From: Corbicula japonica
Lineage: Eukaryota; Mollusca; Bivalvia; Venerida; Cyrenidae
NCBI GenBank assembly: GCA_038501625.1
Contig: JAZAYU010000355.1
Location: 372,001 to 436,000 of the forward strand
DNA length: 64,000 nt
Direction: 5' to 3'
Made by a program: the position numbers and the translations under genes. The notes beneath the pieces are model-generated. The model ran no database searches. It was not told the origin of the DNA and saw only the letters and a list, made by a program, of their open reading frames with translations. Positions 1 through 11,065 of this stretch are shown piece after piece; the stretch's first letter is position 1, and every line of letters starts with the position of its first letter.

Positions 1-441
1 AAACAATCACAAACAACTCCTTAGCAACTCAGATTTAACCTTCAAATTTTCTTCTGAGGACAAATTTTCATAAAATAATTTTATGCACGGTCGTAGCCAA
101 TACGTCAATTCACGTATATGTACTATTTTGTATACCAAATGTTTTACCAAATTAAGAAAACAGTATGTACGCCGATATTAATGTCATATTCGATTATGAA
201 TATTTATGTACTTCTCATGCTTTTGTTATGTAACAAATTGAGAAATAATTGAATAAACTTGAAACTATATATTTATTGAGAATAATCCTTGCTACAATCA
301 AACGATAACAATATATTGAGTAAGTCTGCTTTTTTTTCTACAAAACGACCTTAAAATTAAATCGTTTTACATATATAAGTTAAATTGTCAGTTTAATTGG
401 TGAATAATGTCTTTCATATTTAATACTGTCAATAGCTTTTT

Positions 442-900
442 AAATGATAGTGCCTCTAGCTTGGAGCGAACCCGCACCGTCACGGCGACAGCGCCTAGCC
501 CTGCAATTCCGGCGATGCAACCAACTGAGCTAGCCGGGACAACCCAAAAACGGTTGATCGGATAGCCCTGATATACGTAACCATCACTGCATGACATCGG
601 TAACGGGTTATTTTACTGATAACAGTACTGACTATATGTACGGGGAGACTTTTTACGACCGCAAAACTGCACAAATAGCGCAACTGTGAATTTCAAATGA
701 TAGTGCCTCTAGCTTGGAGCGAACCCGCACCGTCACTGCGACAGCGCCTAGCCCTGCAATTCCGGCGACGCAACCAACTGAGCTAGCCGGGACAACCCCC
801 CAAAACCTTGATCGGATAGCTCAGATATACGTAACCATCACTGCATGACATCGGTAACAGATTATTTTACTGAGGACGTGACTACGTATGTACACTATTA
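442..900 (-). repeat. tRNA-derived SINE, tandem dimer
   Basis: Two head-to-tail copies (about 442-690 and 691-900). Read on the minus strand each has a Pol III A-box-like stretch (GGCTAGCTCAGTTGG) and a B box (GGTTCGCTCC) spaced as in a tRNA, but the cloverleaf is not kept, so it is a SINE and not a tRNA gene. A non-tRNA tail follows each head. The same family recurs at 19716-19902 and 55795-56345. Confidence 0.75.
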
Positions 901-1215
901 AAAGGTTCTATGTAAACAATATATAAATAACGATTTTCAATGATATGTGATTTATTTTGTAAAAATGTTAAGTATTCTTATCAAAACCATTTTAAAACAC
1001 ACAGACATAATTGAATGTGGAAAACGCAAGTAATTATATTGACATTTATATATCATCGCTACACTGAAAGCCATTCTTAAGTGAATTAACATTTCTTCCG
1101 CTATCAATTTAAATGTTTTTCATCTTTGTGTTATAAAAGTTTGATCTGATACCAAAGGAATTTTTGCAATTTCCTTTAACTGAAATAGCTTCTTAGTTCC
1201 TCTTTCATCTATTTC
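901..1215. other. AT-rich spacer, nothing recognised
   Basis: No open frame of note, RNA gene or repeat shared with the rest of the window was seen here. Confidence 0.5.
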
Positions 1216-1530
1216 AATAACACAGAAGCGGTGTTTTTGCCGTGTGGCGGGCAAAAAACGGTGTCCCGTACATTCAATAAGTGCTGTTATCAATTACGTT
1301 TTGAAGGCCGTTGAGCACGATATTTATATATAATTATAAAGTTGCTGAGTTGCGCTGCAACCAATTGCTAGGGGGCGTGAACGGAAATGTGCATTTCTTC
1401 TGTGTTGTGTATGCTGGATGTGGCCATTCCCGATATGCATATTTTGTTTTTTTCACAACTGCCAATGAACAGGTTCAATTAAACAGAGCCTGCATTATTT
1501 TTATTCACTTCAAAGACAGATAATTGATTA
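1216..1530 (+). repeat. R1 repeat fragment with a Naiad 3'-end insert
   Basis: The left part (GCCGTGTGGCGGGC, then the TTGAGCACGATA stretch) and the right part (AACAGGTTCAATTAAACAGAGCCTGC) match the ends of the R1 repeat seen at 4845-5875 and 46984-47575, with the middle missing. In its place, about 1396-1460, is the 3'-terminal module of the Naiad element (GGATGTGGCCATTCC, then ATATGCATATTT). Confidence 0.6.
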
Positions 1531-2004
1531 AAATAAAATTAAAAGTTGTGTTCTATTAAGTACACCATATATTGAATTTTAAAGAATTTTGTGAACAAAC
1601 ATATATGTTACAGTAAGTAGTCGATTGGAGAATGTTGTTTTTATACATTTCTGCCAAAACGCTTAGTGAGTAACATTCTAATACAGTGTAGACTTTATTA
1701 TGGACTCTTTGAAAAAGAATGTAGAAGCTCGACCAGATTCTAATATTCCAGCCACATTGTTTTTACTGAGTTAATTTCTGGAGCTTAGGTGTCGGTAGAA
1801 GAAGGATTACCTAGTACTGTAGCCTTTCTGCATGACAGTACCCTTAGCTACAGATGTTGTTTTGTGATAAGACTTTTTACATAAACATTTTTGACCAGTA
1901 AATGGGTTTTACTTTCTTCGCTAAGGTAACATGTACGTTTGTGTTCATACGAGAAACCTAAGGAACCAATAGTTGTTGTATCTTCGAATCTGTGTTGAAG
2001 AGTA

Positions 2005-2135
2005 TTAAACTGAGATTTGAAACCAGTCTCAAATCTCAAGCATCGGCTTGGCGGCTAAACTTGACGACCAGTCACCATTTCAGCCAATCAAATCCTTGAG
2101 AGTTGAGACTGGTTTCAATTCTCAGTTTCATAATC
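2005..2135. repeat. degenerate foldback element (AACCAGTCTC family)
   Basis: Inverted arms built on AAACCAGTCTCAAATCTCAA and its complement flank CATTTCAGCCAATCA. This is a worn copy of the palindromic family found intact at 20586-20695 and 29085-29224. Confidence 0.7.
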
Positions 2136-2744
2136 TTCAGCCCTGGTGTAAACCAATACTAGCAATATGCTTTGAGACTGACTGCTTCAGGGCGATAACT
2201 CTTCCTTTCTCTGTGTTTGAATGTTATTTGTGACGATTTCTTTTCCACAACAGAAACAAACAATCATATTTTTACAACAAACATGTACCTTCACACTTGG
2301 AGTGCTAATTATTGTAATGTTTACTCCTAGCATATTTGTTTTAAAAGATTAACCAAAAAAGGTTGATATTAAGAGAAAAGGTAGGTTTTCGCCATCGGTA
2401 AAAATATTCTACTAGATCTTTAGGTTTTCGTTAAAATCTATGAAGTCAAAGCCTATGAACATGTTCTCAGGCGAGGAGGTACATTCTCTCACGTAGAAGA
2501 TAGGTTTTCAAAATTATGCAACAGCTCTCTACTAGCGAAAATGTCCGCTACCATCGGGGAAAAGATTGATATTACTGATCAACACACGCATCTTTGGCTC
2601 ATGTAGACTTACCTTGAGGTAAGCATTTACCGATCAGCTATGAGTACCCATAATTAAAACCATATATCTACTTAAATTACCGAGTTTTACCCTATCTATA
2701 TACTAGCGAATAACGTGCGCCATTTTATTAATAAAGTTATAATA
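2136..2744. other. non-coding spacer, nothing recognised
   Basis: No credible coding region, RNA gene or repeat was identified in this stretch. Confidence 0.5.
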
Positions 2745-3020
2745 TGATCAGCAACATGAGTGTGAAATTAAATGTTTTTTTCTAAGACTACTAGGACCGT
2801 ACTCGGTAAAAGTCATTTTCCCGTTGAAATTCTGAACAACAGGTCAAAATTAAAATAAATACTAAATAATTCATTTTGTAAATGACGTATGTTTAGAAAT
2901 TTTATGGGACCGGAACTGTATCACATTATTCGTCAACAAGTATTCCAAAAATAATATCAGGAATTGCCTTATTCAGAAAACGCCGCCTTCCCTCACAGCC
3001 AAAAAGTAGGAAAGTGAGAG
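2745..3020 (-). repeat. direct-repeat copy 1 ending in a Naiad 3'-end module
   Basis: About 210 bp (from GAGTGTGAAATTAA through CAACAAGTATTCCAAAAAT) recurs with moderate divergence at 3717-3955. Its right edge (ATCAGGAATTGCC, CCCTCACAGCCAAAAAGTA) is the reverse complement of the Naiad 3'-terminal module seen at 28545-28612. Confidence 0.6.
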
Positions 3021-3716
3021 CACGGAATTGTCTACAATATCGGCGTTGTTATGTACTTTTTAATACATCAATGAACATAACTAAGCAATACGAGGTACTA
3101 AGTGGCGTTTATTGTCAGAGAATGTGGCACCCCAGTTCTCAATAGGAAGCTTTTCAGGCAACAACTGTATACGAGAACTATTTACAGATGACATTTCTAA
3201 TGCTAGACAATAACACACACATAGCGGTATGCTACCTACTTTTTAAGTTATATGCACTCTAGTGCTATGGACAGAGAGACATAAAAACGAAAGTCTGCAC
3301 CGAATTTCTACAGTACACATCCAGACTCAGACCAGTCACCTTCCTTGCAAAGATGTTGTTGCAACACCTACGAAAATACAAGTTTGATTAGGGCACACCG
3401 TTATATAGCAACATACAACAAACTTCATTTGATATGAACGGTAGACACAGTATTCAAAGTTGAAGCACAGGTGTAATAACTTAACTGATCAATACGTCTG
3501 CAACATGTAGGAAATGTTCTTTAAAAGTACAAGGATGACTTTGTCTCTATTTAGTAAGGTTAATATATAATAATGAAAGGTAACTGCACTGAGTAGAATG
3601 CGTTATAAACCGCACGCAGACATTTGCCATTTTGATTAAAATGTGAATTTAGTTTTTATTCCAGTTAGCATGCATGTACAAGTTGCTTGTGCAGTAATAG
3701 GTAGATTCATGCTGTA
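3021..3716. other. non-coding spacer, nothing recognised
   Basis: No supported gene or repeat was seen between the two direct-repeat copies. Confidence 0.5.
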
Positions 3717-3955
3717 AATGGTCACAGGAGTGTGAAATAAATTGTTTTCTATGACTGCAAGGACCTCGCTTAGTAAAAGTCATTTCCCCGTTGAAATTCT
3801 GCAAAACAGGTCGAAATTAAAATTAATACTGAATAATTCAATTTGTAAATGATGTATGTTTGGAAATTTTATGGAACTGTATCACATGATTCGTCAACAG
3901 GTATTCCAAAAATCAAATAGTCATATCAGAAATTGCCTCATTCAGAAAACTCAGC
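3717..3955 (-). repeat. direct-repeat copy 2 ending in a Naiad 3'-end module
   Basis: Second copy of the block at 2745-3020. It ends with an inverted piece of the Naiad 3' terminus (CATATCAGAAATTGCC). That piece abuts a forward Naiad 3' UTR at 3956, so two Naiad ends lie in opposite orientation. Confidence 0.6.
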
Positions 3956-4289
3956 CTCGGTGCTCGGGTCTCGGTAAGGTCATTGAGGACCTGCCCCTTT
4001 GGCTTTTCAATGCTATTAGCTTCTTATGTTTTATATGTTTGTGTGCTTTTACATGCAACATTGTTAAGCTAATGGGTGGGTTGGAGTAACTTCACTAAGA
4101 CAACTTGTGCTTGTTTTGTGAAATGAGAACCTGTTGAGGCAAGTGTGAGGTTGGTGCACCCTAGAACCTGGTTTAAACCCCTAGTGGCAATTTGTTTTGC
4201 CACTGACCGTTCCAAGGCGGTATCCCCAAAGGCTCCCTTTTTCGTCAATTGTTTGTGGCGTCTTATTTGAATACATGTATAACAAACAT

Positions 4290-4327
<38 letters not shown>

Positions 4328-4345
4328 TGAAATGAGTGTTTAAAA
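3956..4345 (+). mobile_element. Naiad (Penelope-like) 3' UTR fragment with (CT)n
   Basis: Collinear with the 3' UTR of the long Naiad copy at about 28200-28540. Shared landmarks are CTCGGTAAGRTCATTGAG, CATGCAACATTGTT, GGTTGGTGCACCCTAGAACC and a small hairpin with arms AGTGGCA/TGCCACT. A pure (CT)n run at about 4291-4323 lies where the long copy has only an imperfect pyrimidine tract. No coding sequence remains. Confidence 0.75.
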
Positions 4346-4844
4346 GACATTCTGTCCCTCTCTCCGGCTCTTTTGACGTGCCTCTCGGCCTCAGTCAGGT
4401 TATTTAGTTCTGCACCTCACCCTCATTATTTGTTTAAACATGTTTTACGAAATTTATTGATTTTAAAACGCCTTCAACAAGTTAATGTCGATATTGAAGT
4501 AAACGCATTTTTATGTAACCATGAACTTATCTTGTGACTTTTTGAATAATTACCTATACTATTTAAAGATTGGGTTCGCCTATCTATTGGAGAAACAGCG
4601 CGATCTCTAGCTATTCTGTTCTATGTCGCCGAAGCACTCATATGCGAGCATCTAAAGTTGACATCTCATTTTTTGAAATAAGAACTGATATTTACGAAAA
4701 TAGAGACCATAGCCAAAAAGAACCGGAAAACACCTAAGGCTTAAAATAGAAATGTATGCTACAAATCGATTTTGCTAAATGTAATCAAACGATTACAGGC
4801 ATCGAACGATTACAGGCCATTCCCAGTTGCCCTCTCAGTTGCCG

Positions 4845-5875
4845 TGTGGCGGCTGTAAAAAGTCTCCCCATACATTCAATCAGTGTTGTTATCAGTTACG
4901 TCTTTTGAAGGTCGTTGAGCACGATAATTACGTACAATGTCAATAGTACTTCTAAAATTTCTCTTGTATAAATATTTCTGCTAGTAATAGATGGGTGATT
5001 TCAATATCCCGGTCAATATAGATTCGGATATTGTTTAATCACCAAAGGATATACTTCCTGCTTTTTAAATGTTGACTTGGCGTTGTCTGTGATATGCAGG
5101 ATTTATATTCTCAGATCCCCTTTCAAAATTCTATTTTGTTGAGTTTTGCCCATTGTTTTCTCGTTTACGGCAACCCCATTCTTTTATCCGGGGACCATAC
5201 GCCGCTCAACATGAAATGGTATTAATCTGAAAATTACGCATCGAAGGTTCCATGTTCATCGCCATATGCATACCAATCTCACTAAAGTCACATCTAACAA
5301 ACTGTTAGATCTGATGACGGCCCGCAGACACCGTACATAAGCTATAGCGGTTTTCCCCGAATACTATTTTTAGAAATTGTCAACACGGGAAGCATGATTT
5401 ATAAGGTTCACAAACTGATCTGAAGATTTCATTACATTAGAAATAAATGCAATACTACATAAATACATGTGTCTTCTGTAAATATGTATTAAACAGGCTG
5501 TAAACACTTTCCGTGGTTTTAAATACTATGTTTACTTTCACTTTTGCGATTTTGTAGGCGACAATCTGATTGGTTCAAAGGGTTAGTGATAAAAGCACGT
5601 TTTAGTTACACGTCGTCAGATCCTGATAGCGTAGCGGTTTTTAGGAGATGATTTTAATCAGATTGTATGCATACCATCGTTTGGGATGGATCAAAATTGA
5701 ACTGTTTATTGGTGTAAATATTGAGTTGCGCTCAACCCGGGGCTAGGCGGAGTGAGCAGTAATATCCATTTCCATTTCTGCCCAATAACAGGCTCAGTCA
5801 AACGGAGCCTGCAATATTTTTATATTTGTCTTGACCGGTGGCTTTCAAAGTTACCTTTCCATCTATTTTAAAAAG
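4845..5875 (+). repeat. R1 modular repeat, longest copy
   Basis: Runs from GCCGTGTGGCGGCTG to the GTGGCTTTCAAAGTTACC terminus. It shares long collinear blocks with 46984-47575 (+) and 50055-50700 (-), including CTGTGATATGCAGGATT, ACCATACGCCGCT and GAGTTGCGCTCAACCCGGGG. About 5290-5680 is extra sequence absent from the other copies, probably an insertion. Its left module also appears in the SINE tail. No open reading frame was seen. Confidence 0.65.
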
Positions 5876-6104
5876 AAATCTGTTGCTGTATTAAAGCATT
5901 ACAATCAGCAACACACTGTTATCTTTATCAGCTAAAATCATTTGCTGTGATCAATCTCACTAAATTCAGTTCTAACAAAATGTTAAATAGCGTAGCGGTT
6001 TTCAGGATATGATTTTAATCAGATTGTTGCTGTGATATACATGTCGGAGACTACATTTCCCAAAGACTCATATTAAGGTGATCTGGACCATTTGTGGTTT
6101 GAAT

Positions 6105-6275
6105 TAAATTATGAAAATGGAACTTTGAAAGCCACCGAACATGTAGTCGTGGACGGTTATACGCATTTCCATTACTGTTGATGAACAGGCTCAATCAAAC
6201 GTAGCCTGAAATATTAACATATTTTGTCAGTATACGGTGACCTTTAAATTTTACTTTTCATCTATTTAATGTTAT
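6105..6275. repeat. R1-end foldback
   Basis: The R1 terminal sequence occurs in both orientations around a short centre: GGAACTTTGAAAGCCACCG on the left, CGGTGACCTTTAAATTTTAC on the right. The pair forms a hairpin of about 165 bp made of R1 ends only. Confidence 0.55.
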
Positions 6276-6429
6276 CCGTATCTTTCAGTAACTCTGACTG
6301 ATCTTCGAGCAATTAGGGTCATGGTTTTGTTGGGGATCGTTTTGTCAGCGGGGACCATTGTTTGTGGCGGAATTGTGTTGTTTGTGACGAGCAGAAGATA
6401 CTCAGAAGAGTAAGAAGGTACTCTTCTTT

Positions 6430-6995
6430 TTCGCTAGACTCTGTCGCCGGTGCGCTAGATTTTCTGTCGCCGCTGGACTAGACTCTTTGTCGCCGGTGCG
6501 CTAGATTTTCTGTCGCCGGTGGACTAGACTCTTTGTCGCTGGTGGGTTAGACTCTGTCGCCGGTGGGCTAAATTCTTTGACGCCGGTGGGCTAGACTCTG
6601 TCGCCGGTGGGCTAGATTCTTTGTCGCCGGTGGACAAGACTGTCGCCGGTGGGCTATCTTCTTTGTCGCCTGTGGGCTAGACTCTGTCGCCGGTGGGCTA
6701 TCTTCTTTGTCGCCTGTGGGCTAGACTCAGTCGCCGGTGGGCTTGATTCTTTGTCGCCGGTGGGCTAGACTCTGTCGCCTGTGGGCTATCTTCTTTGTCG
6801 CCGGTGGGCAAGACGCTGTCGCCGGTGGGCTAGATTCTTTGTCGACGGTGGGCTAGACTCTGTCGCCGGTGGGCTAGATTCTTTATCGCCGTTGGGCTAG
6901 ACTCTTTGTCGCCGGTGGGCTAGATTCTGTGTCGCCGTTGGGCTCGACTCTTTGGCGCCGGTGGGCTAGACTCTTTGTCGCCAGTGGGGTTGGAC
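6430..6995. repeat. CpG-rich minisatellite
   Basis: More than 20 imperfect units of about 22-26 bp built on GTCGCCGGTGGGCTAGACTC, with a thymine-rich spacer of variable length. Each unit carries one to three CpG, in contrast to the AT-rich surroundings. The array ends about 650 bp upstream of the first recognisable SMYD coding exon. Confidence 0.9.
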
Positions 6996-7650
6996 AGTGC
7001 AGCGGGTAAGACAGACTGCAATTTTAGGATAGGGTAGGTTATTTCTTATCGGAGAGTTAATCTCAATCATTGTCAAGCGGGAAAGCCGATTTCGTGTCTT
7101 TTTGGTTTATGTCCGTAAGCTGTAAAATGTATACATTTTATTCTTTTCTGTTATATCAGAATAATAACCCAAACCCCATGTCATGAGATCAAAATGAACT
7201 GAATTAATTATACTACTATGTTATGAAAATGAACCAATGTTTCCTAATAATAAAGTTAAAATAGAACCGCATATACCTTTTATTAGAAGACGCTTACTAG
7301 CGAAGTGAAAAAATTAACTGTTATTAATATTACATAGTCCAAATATCCCGAGGTAGGCCTACTTTCTCTGTCGGAGGAAGCACAACATTTCTACACCATA
7401 TACAAACATTGAACAGTTTTTACAGAAACAAAACGTTGTAACTTTCTTATATTTATTTTTTTAAATATATTTTAAATACTATTCTTAACGAGTTTTTATT
7501 TTTAACAAGGATATCGAACTGCTGTGTTGTGATCATGACTGTGCAGAAGTCTATAGAGTAGAGTTACTTATTTCTAGGGTATAATTTTACTAGAACGCCG
7601 TAAAATTGTACGCGAAATTTGGAAAAAAAGCAGCGTGAGCCGAAATCAAG
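6996..7650. other. region upstream of SMYD exon 1
   Basis: No repeat or gene was recognised. It should hold the 5' UTR or promoter of the SMYD-like gene, or an intron if a further upstream coding exon exists. An in-frame TGA lies five codons before the ATG at 7651. Confidence 0.4.
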
Positions 7651-7745
7651 ATGAAAATCGGCCAAACTATACTAGAAGAAGAACCGTACTGTCATGTTTT
7701 GTTACAGAAACGAAGGGGGACGTATTGTGATCGCTGTTTTGTTAG
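7651..7745 (+). CDS. SMYD3-like: SMYD-like exon 1 (SET start, first MYND cysteines)
   Basis: Encodes residues 1-31 plus two bases of codon 32, followed by donor GTACAG. The text IGQTILEEEPYCHVLL matches the family pattern PGE-x-(L/I)-x5-P-(L/Y), and CDRC supplies MYND C26 and C29. The ATG has A at -3 and an in-frame TGA 15 bases upstream, so it is the first usable start in this reading. SMYD proteins normally have about 20 more residues here with the SAM-contacting GxG, so either the start lies in an upstream exon or this protein is short. Confidence 0.75.
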
Positions 7746-7861
7746 GTACAGATCCAAATTGGTGATATTTTTAAAGCTACTGATGAATAGATTTCGTATA
7801 AATCAGTTTTTGGATATATCGATAGGTATCAGAGGTATCAGAATGTATGTCAGTGTATGTA

Positions 7862-8122
7862 TCAAGTCAAGTCAAGTAAATGTTATTTACATAGAGTCGG
7901 ATAATCAACAATTAACATAAGCTCTAAAGAGCTTTTAACACCAACTAACTAGACAAGCAAAGCACATATAGATGTGGATCATGCAGCACATAGAAAATAA
8001 ATTATTAAAAGTTAAACACATAAACTATAAATTATTAAAGATTGCAATCTGTAGTTAATATAAATGCAGATTACAAAGCCTAAAAATGTCTGTGGATATT
8101 CATGCATATACATAACAGTATG
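7862..8122 (-). mobile_element. LINE 3'-end fragment with short tandem tail
   Basis: Read on the minus strand it ends in ATTTACTTGACTTGACTTG, a non-LTR element tail made of a short tandem repeat. This resembles the TTAC-repeat tail of the CR1-like LINE at 33609. It probably belongs to the same insertion as the ORF2 remnant at 10559-11065, separated by later insertions. Confidence 0.45.
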
Positions 8123-9017
8123 CAGGGCTTTTTCAGCCTATCTCACGGGGCCGATATTCGGCCCCGTTCCCAATGCAAAATAGGGACCATTTTTCCCAAT
8201 TTCGAGAAAAAAATTCCCAATCTCGTACATTTATTCCCCTTTGAACCGAAACGCATTTGCCTTAAAAAACGATAAACGAGAAACTATAATATCGAGACTT
8301 TTCAAGCGCAAATCGTTTGTTTATCGGTGATCTGTGAAAACTTCTTTCCATGAAAAATGTATGTACTGGTGTAAAAAACGGTATTTACCGTAACGCAAGT
8401 TGAAGATGGAGCGCGGCGCCCATGATTCCAGATAACTTATATTATGGTCAAATTATGGTTTGAATATTAACAGAAATTATATTTTTATTTCGTTAACAAA
8501 TGTTTTTTTCTCGATAATCGTTCGACTGCGTACAAAACAGAAAGGATGAATCAAAAATGGTATGTGCAGTACCGGCTTTTATACTGACCCACGAAAACTA
8601 GTGACGAAAATTTAAAAATGTCATATAATAGTAAAAACTATGCAAAAAGGCCACGAAAAAAAGATGCCAAGGGTACTCCAAAACTAAACTCTCTGTGGAA
8701 CAAAACATCAAATGTTTCAAAAGTTCTTTCCCACTCAGTTGAAACTTGCCAAGTTTCTAAGGATCAGATGATAGCCATTCTACTGTATAAGTGATACATC
8801 TGTAAAGCTGTCAGAACAAACCCTGGAAGAGATTTGTAACATTTCCAGGGACACTAAAGCAAGGCAAATCAAGCTATAGTGCAGATAAATGAATGTTGAA
8901 ATTTCCCAATTTGCTTTGATTTGTTTATACTTTTTTCCCAAATCTGACTATTTACCGCGTCAAAAATTCCCAATTTGGGCAGGGGCCTTTTTCCCAAAAA
9001 CCCCTGAAAAAGCCCTG
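8123..9017. mobile_element. hAT-like non-autonomous DNA transposon
   Basis: Perfect 14-bp terminal inverted repeats CAGGGCTTTTTCAG / CTGAAAAAGCCCTG, flanked on both sides by GTATG (8118-8122 and 9018-9022), a probable 5-bp target duplication. The CAGGG start is typical of hAT elements; canonical hAT makes 8-bp duplications, but 5-bp variants are known. No transposase frame. Subterminal TTCCCAAT(C/T) motifs recur. Confidence 0.75.
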
Positions 9018-9094
9018 GTATGATATGCTAGCTAAAAACTTATACAATTTATTATAATGGCTAAAAGTAGATTGCATGTATACAGCTTAAGCAG

Positions 9095-9420
9095 GGCTTT
9101 TCGTCAGAAAATTGGGAAGAGGCCCTGGCCTTTCCAATTGGGAAATTATGCGCAATAACTGTTTATTTTCGGAAAACGCAATTAATTGAAAGATGGGTTC
9201 TACTTTATGAAATTGAATATTAATAGGTATTTTTAACTTAAATCTAATTTATTATGCACTTTATTTTCCAGACTTCAATTTTCAAACACTCCTCCCAGGA
9301 GTTTTAACCGTTTTAGGACATCTGACCTGGCATTGTGGGAAGAGTTTCTGCCACAATTGGGAAAAAATACTATATTTTTGGATTGTTGAAAAAATGATAA
9401 TTTTATTTTTACAACTCAAC
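9095..9420 (+). mobile_element. hAT-like element, left-end fragment
   Basis: Starts CAGGGCTTTTCGTCAG and carries the same ATTGGGAA motif as the 8123-9017 element, so it looks like a related left end. No matching right end was identified. Confidence 0.4.
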
Positions 9421-9471
9421 ACCAGTAAAACTGAATTAGGTGCAAGAGTGAATAACCTTAAGGGCTTACCA

Positions 9472-9573
9472 CACTCCTCCCCTGCACATTCATAGATAAA
9501 AAGAAAATTATCAAAATCTCAATAACGGCAAATTTTCTTTTTATCGATGAACATGCAGGGGAGGACTGTATTA
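9472..9573. repeat. imperfect foldback
   Basis: Arms CTCCTCCCCTGCACATTCAT and its near-complement ATGAACATGCAGGGGAGGAC extend inward through AAAAAGAAAATT / AATTTTCTTTTT. This gives arms of about 35 bp around a short centre. No coding potential. Confidence 0.65.
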
Positions 9574-10540
9574 AAGTAAATACAATGTGGCAGCCTTATT
9601 ATTTGTTTTGAAAATTATAACTTATAAGAAATTGTCAAAATGAAATTATAATTTTTCTGACATTCTAAATTACTTAACCTATTCTTAGGATATTAAAATT
9701 GTATAATGATAGGCACATTAGCCATTTCTGGGAAAAGAAATATTTATTACAAATTGAATGTTTAAGTGTGATTCCTGTTAAGAAGTCTATGTTTGTGTCA
9801 ACATTAAACACTCAAAGGAATCAAAAATAATGAATTACAATATCCACTTTGATGTTTCCTCTAGTGTTCACCAGTTATAATTTGTCAAAAAAGCTTTTTA
9901 GAACAATATGAAAAACAGCTAGCCCTAAAAATTCCCTAAAATTCTATTTACATAAATTCACAAAAGCTCAATAAAACAAAAATGATTTTAAATGCCCACA
10001 TGAGTATAATGATCCTTACAATATGTCAGTATGTTTTGTCCTTTTTGCAGAACAATTTTTTCCCTCTGCTTCACTAGCCTTAATGTTTGTGCACTATCCA
10101 CATCCATCTCAATGTGACGGTATTAACCCTGACCAAATTCAATTTAAAAGAGACCCCTGACTAACGGTATATACATATATGCATTTGATTTAAACAATAT
10201 TTATATCTTTGATAAATGTACATATACAATGCATTTGAATATTTGCAACAGGATTGAGAAGAAAGTTATAATAACTTGTATAATCTCTCTCCTTAGAATA
10301 TACAAACTATCATAATATAGGCGACAAAACTTATGAAGCTGTATGCACTCAAACATTGTAGAAAAAACAAAAAAAACAACAACAAAAGTACAATATATTT
10401 TGGCAGAAAGAAGGTGTAGGAAAGTAGACAGGTAAGAATTAACCTAACGTCGGTATAGCATACAGAACAGAAGAAATGAAGAATTGTGGTCACAGTTTAA
10501 TGATTGAACAGGGCATATGGTTGGTAGTATTTTTAAAATA
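9574..10540. other. AT-rich spacer, nothing recognised
   Basis: Long A/T tracts only. It may be the 3' UTR of the LINE remnant that follows, but I cannot show that. Confidence 0.4.
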
Positions 10541-10558
10541 CAATATTTTACAAACCCG

Positions 10559-11065
10559 TTATGTAGCAAATCTTTTAGTTTTTAATATATATTCTTGTAC
10601 TAATTTACTGGTAAATATACAATTATTGTCATCAAGCGTGATTTGTGGTTCACGGAACAGAAAAGTTGAAAGAGTTGGTATTGTGATTTGGCAAATTTTG
10701 GTAAGAAGAATTTGTCTTTGATAGTCATATTGTTTACAATGAAATAAATAATGGCTCGTGTCTTCAATTTCTCCGCACTGACACATTGGACTTTCGAATA
10801 TGTTTTTCGAATATAAGTGTTAATTAAGTGAGCTACAGTGGGTGCGTAATCTAGTGTGATGTATCTGGGCTCATCTTTGTCCTGAATAATAATGTAACAG
10901 AACACGTTGTTTATTATTTTCTAATTTTTTCTTAAAAGACACTATTGACTGTGAGTGTTGTATATCAGGTGGTAGTTGGTTCCATTCACTTACCTGTTTA
11001 TTACATGTGTACGTCCACTCTCTGATGTCCAGTTGGTCTATCGTATATAGTATATTATCATGCAA
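10559..11065 (-). pseudogene. LINE ORF2 C-terminal remnant
   Basis: Minus-strand frames give, in order, EWNQLPPDIQHSQSIVSFKK and then, after a frame change, CGEIEDTSHYLFHCKQYDYQR. These are the hallmark C-terminus of non-LTR retrotransposon ORF2 proteins (WNxLP, then CxCG-x-ED-x2-HYLFxC). At least one frameshift separates the blocks and the RT core is absent. It is a dead fragment in SMYD intron 1, and its 3' end may be the tail at 7862. Confidence 0.75.

Noticed and set aside
10293..10493. Hydrophobic minus-strand ORF (membrane protein candidate)
   Set aside because: Translation of poly-purine and AT-rich tracts next to a dead LINE; Phe/Leu runs are compositional.
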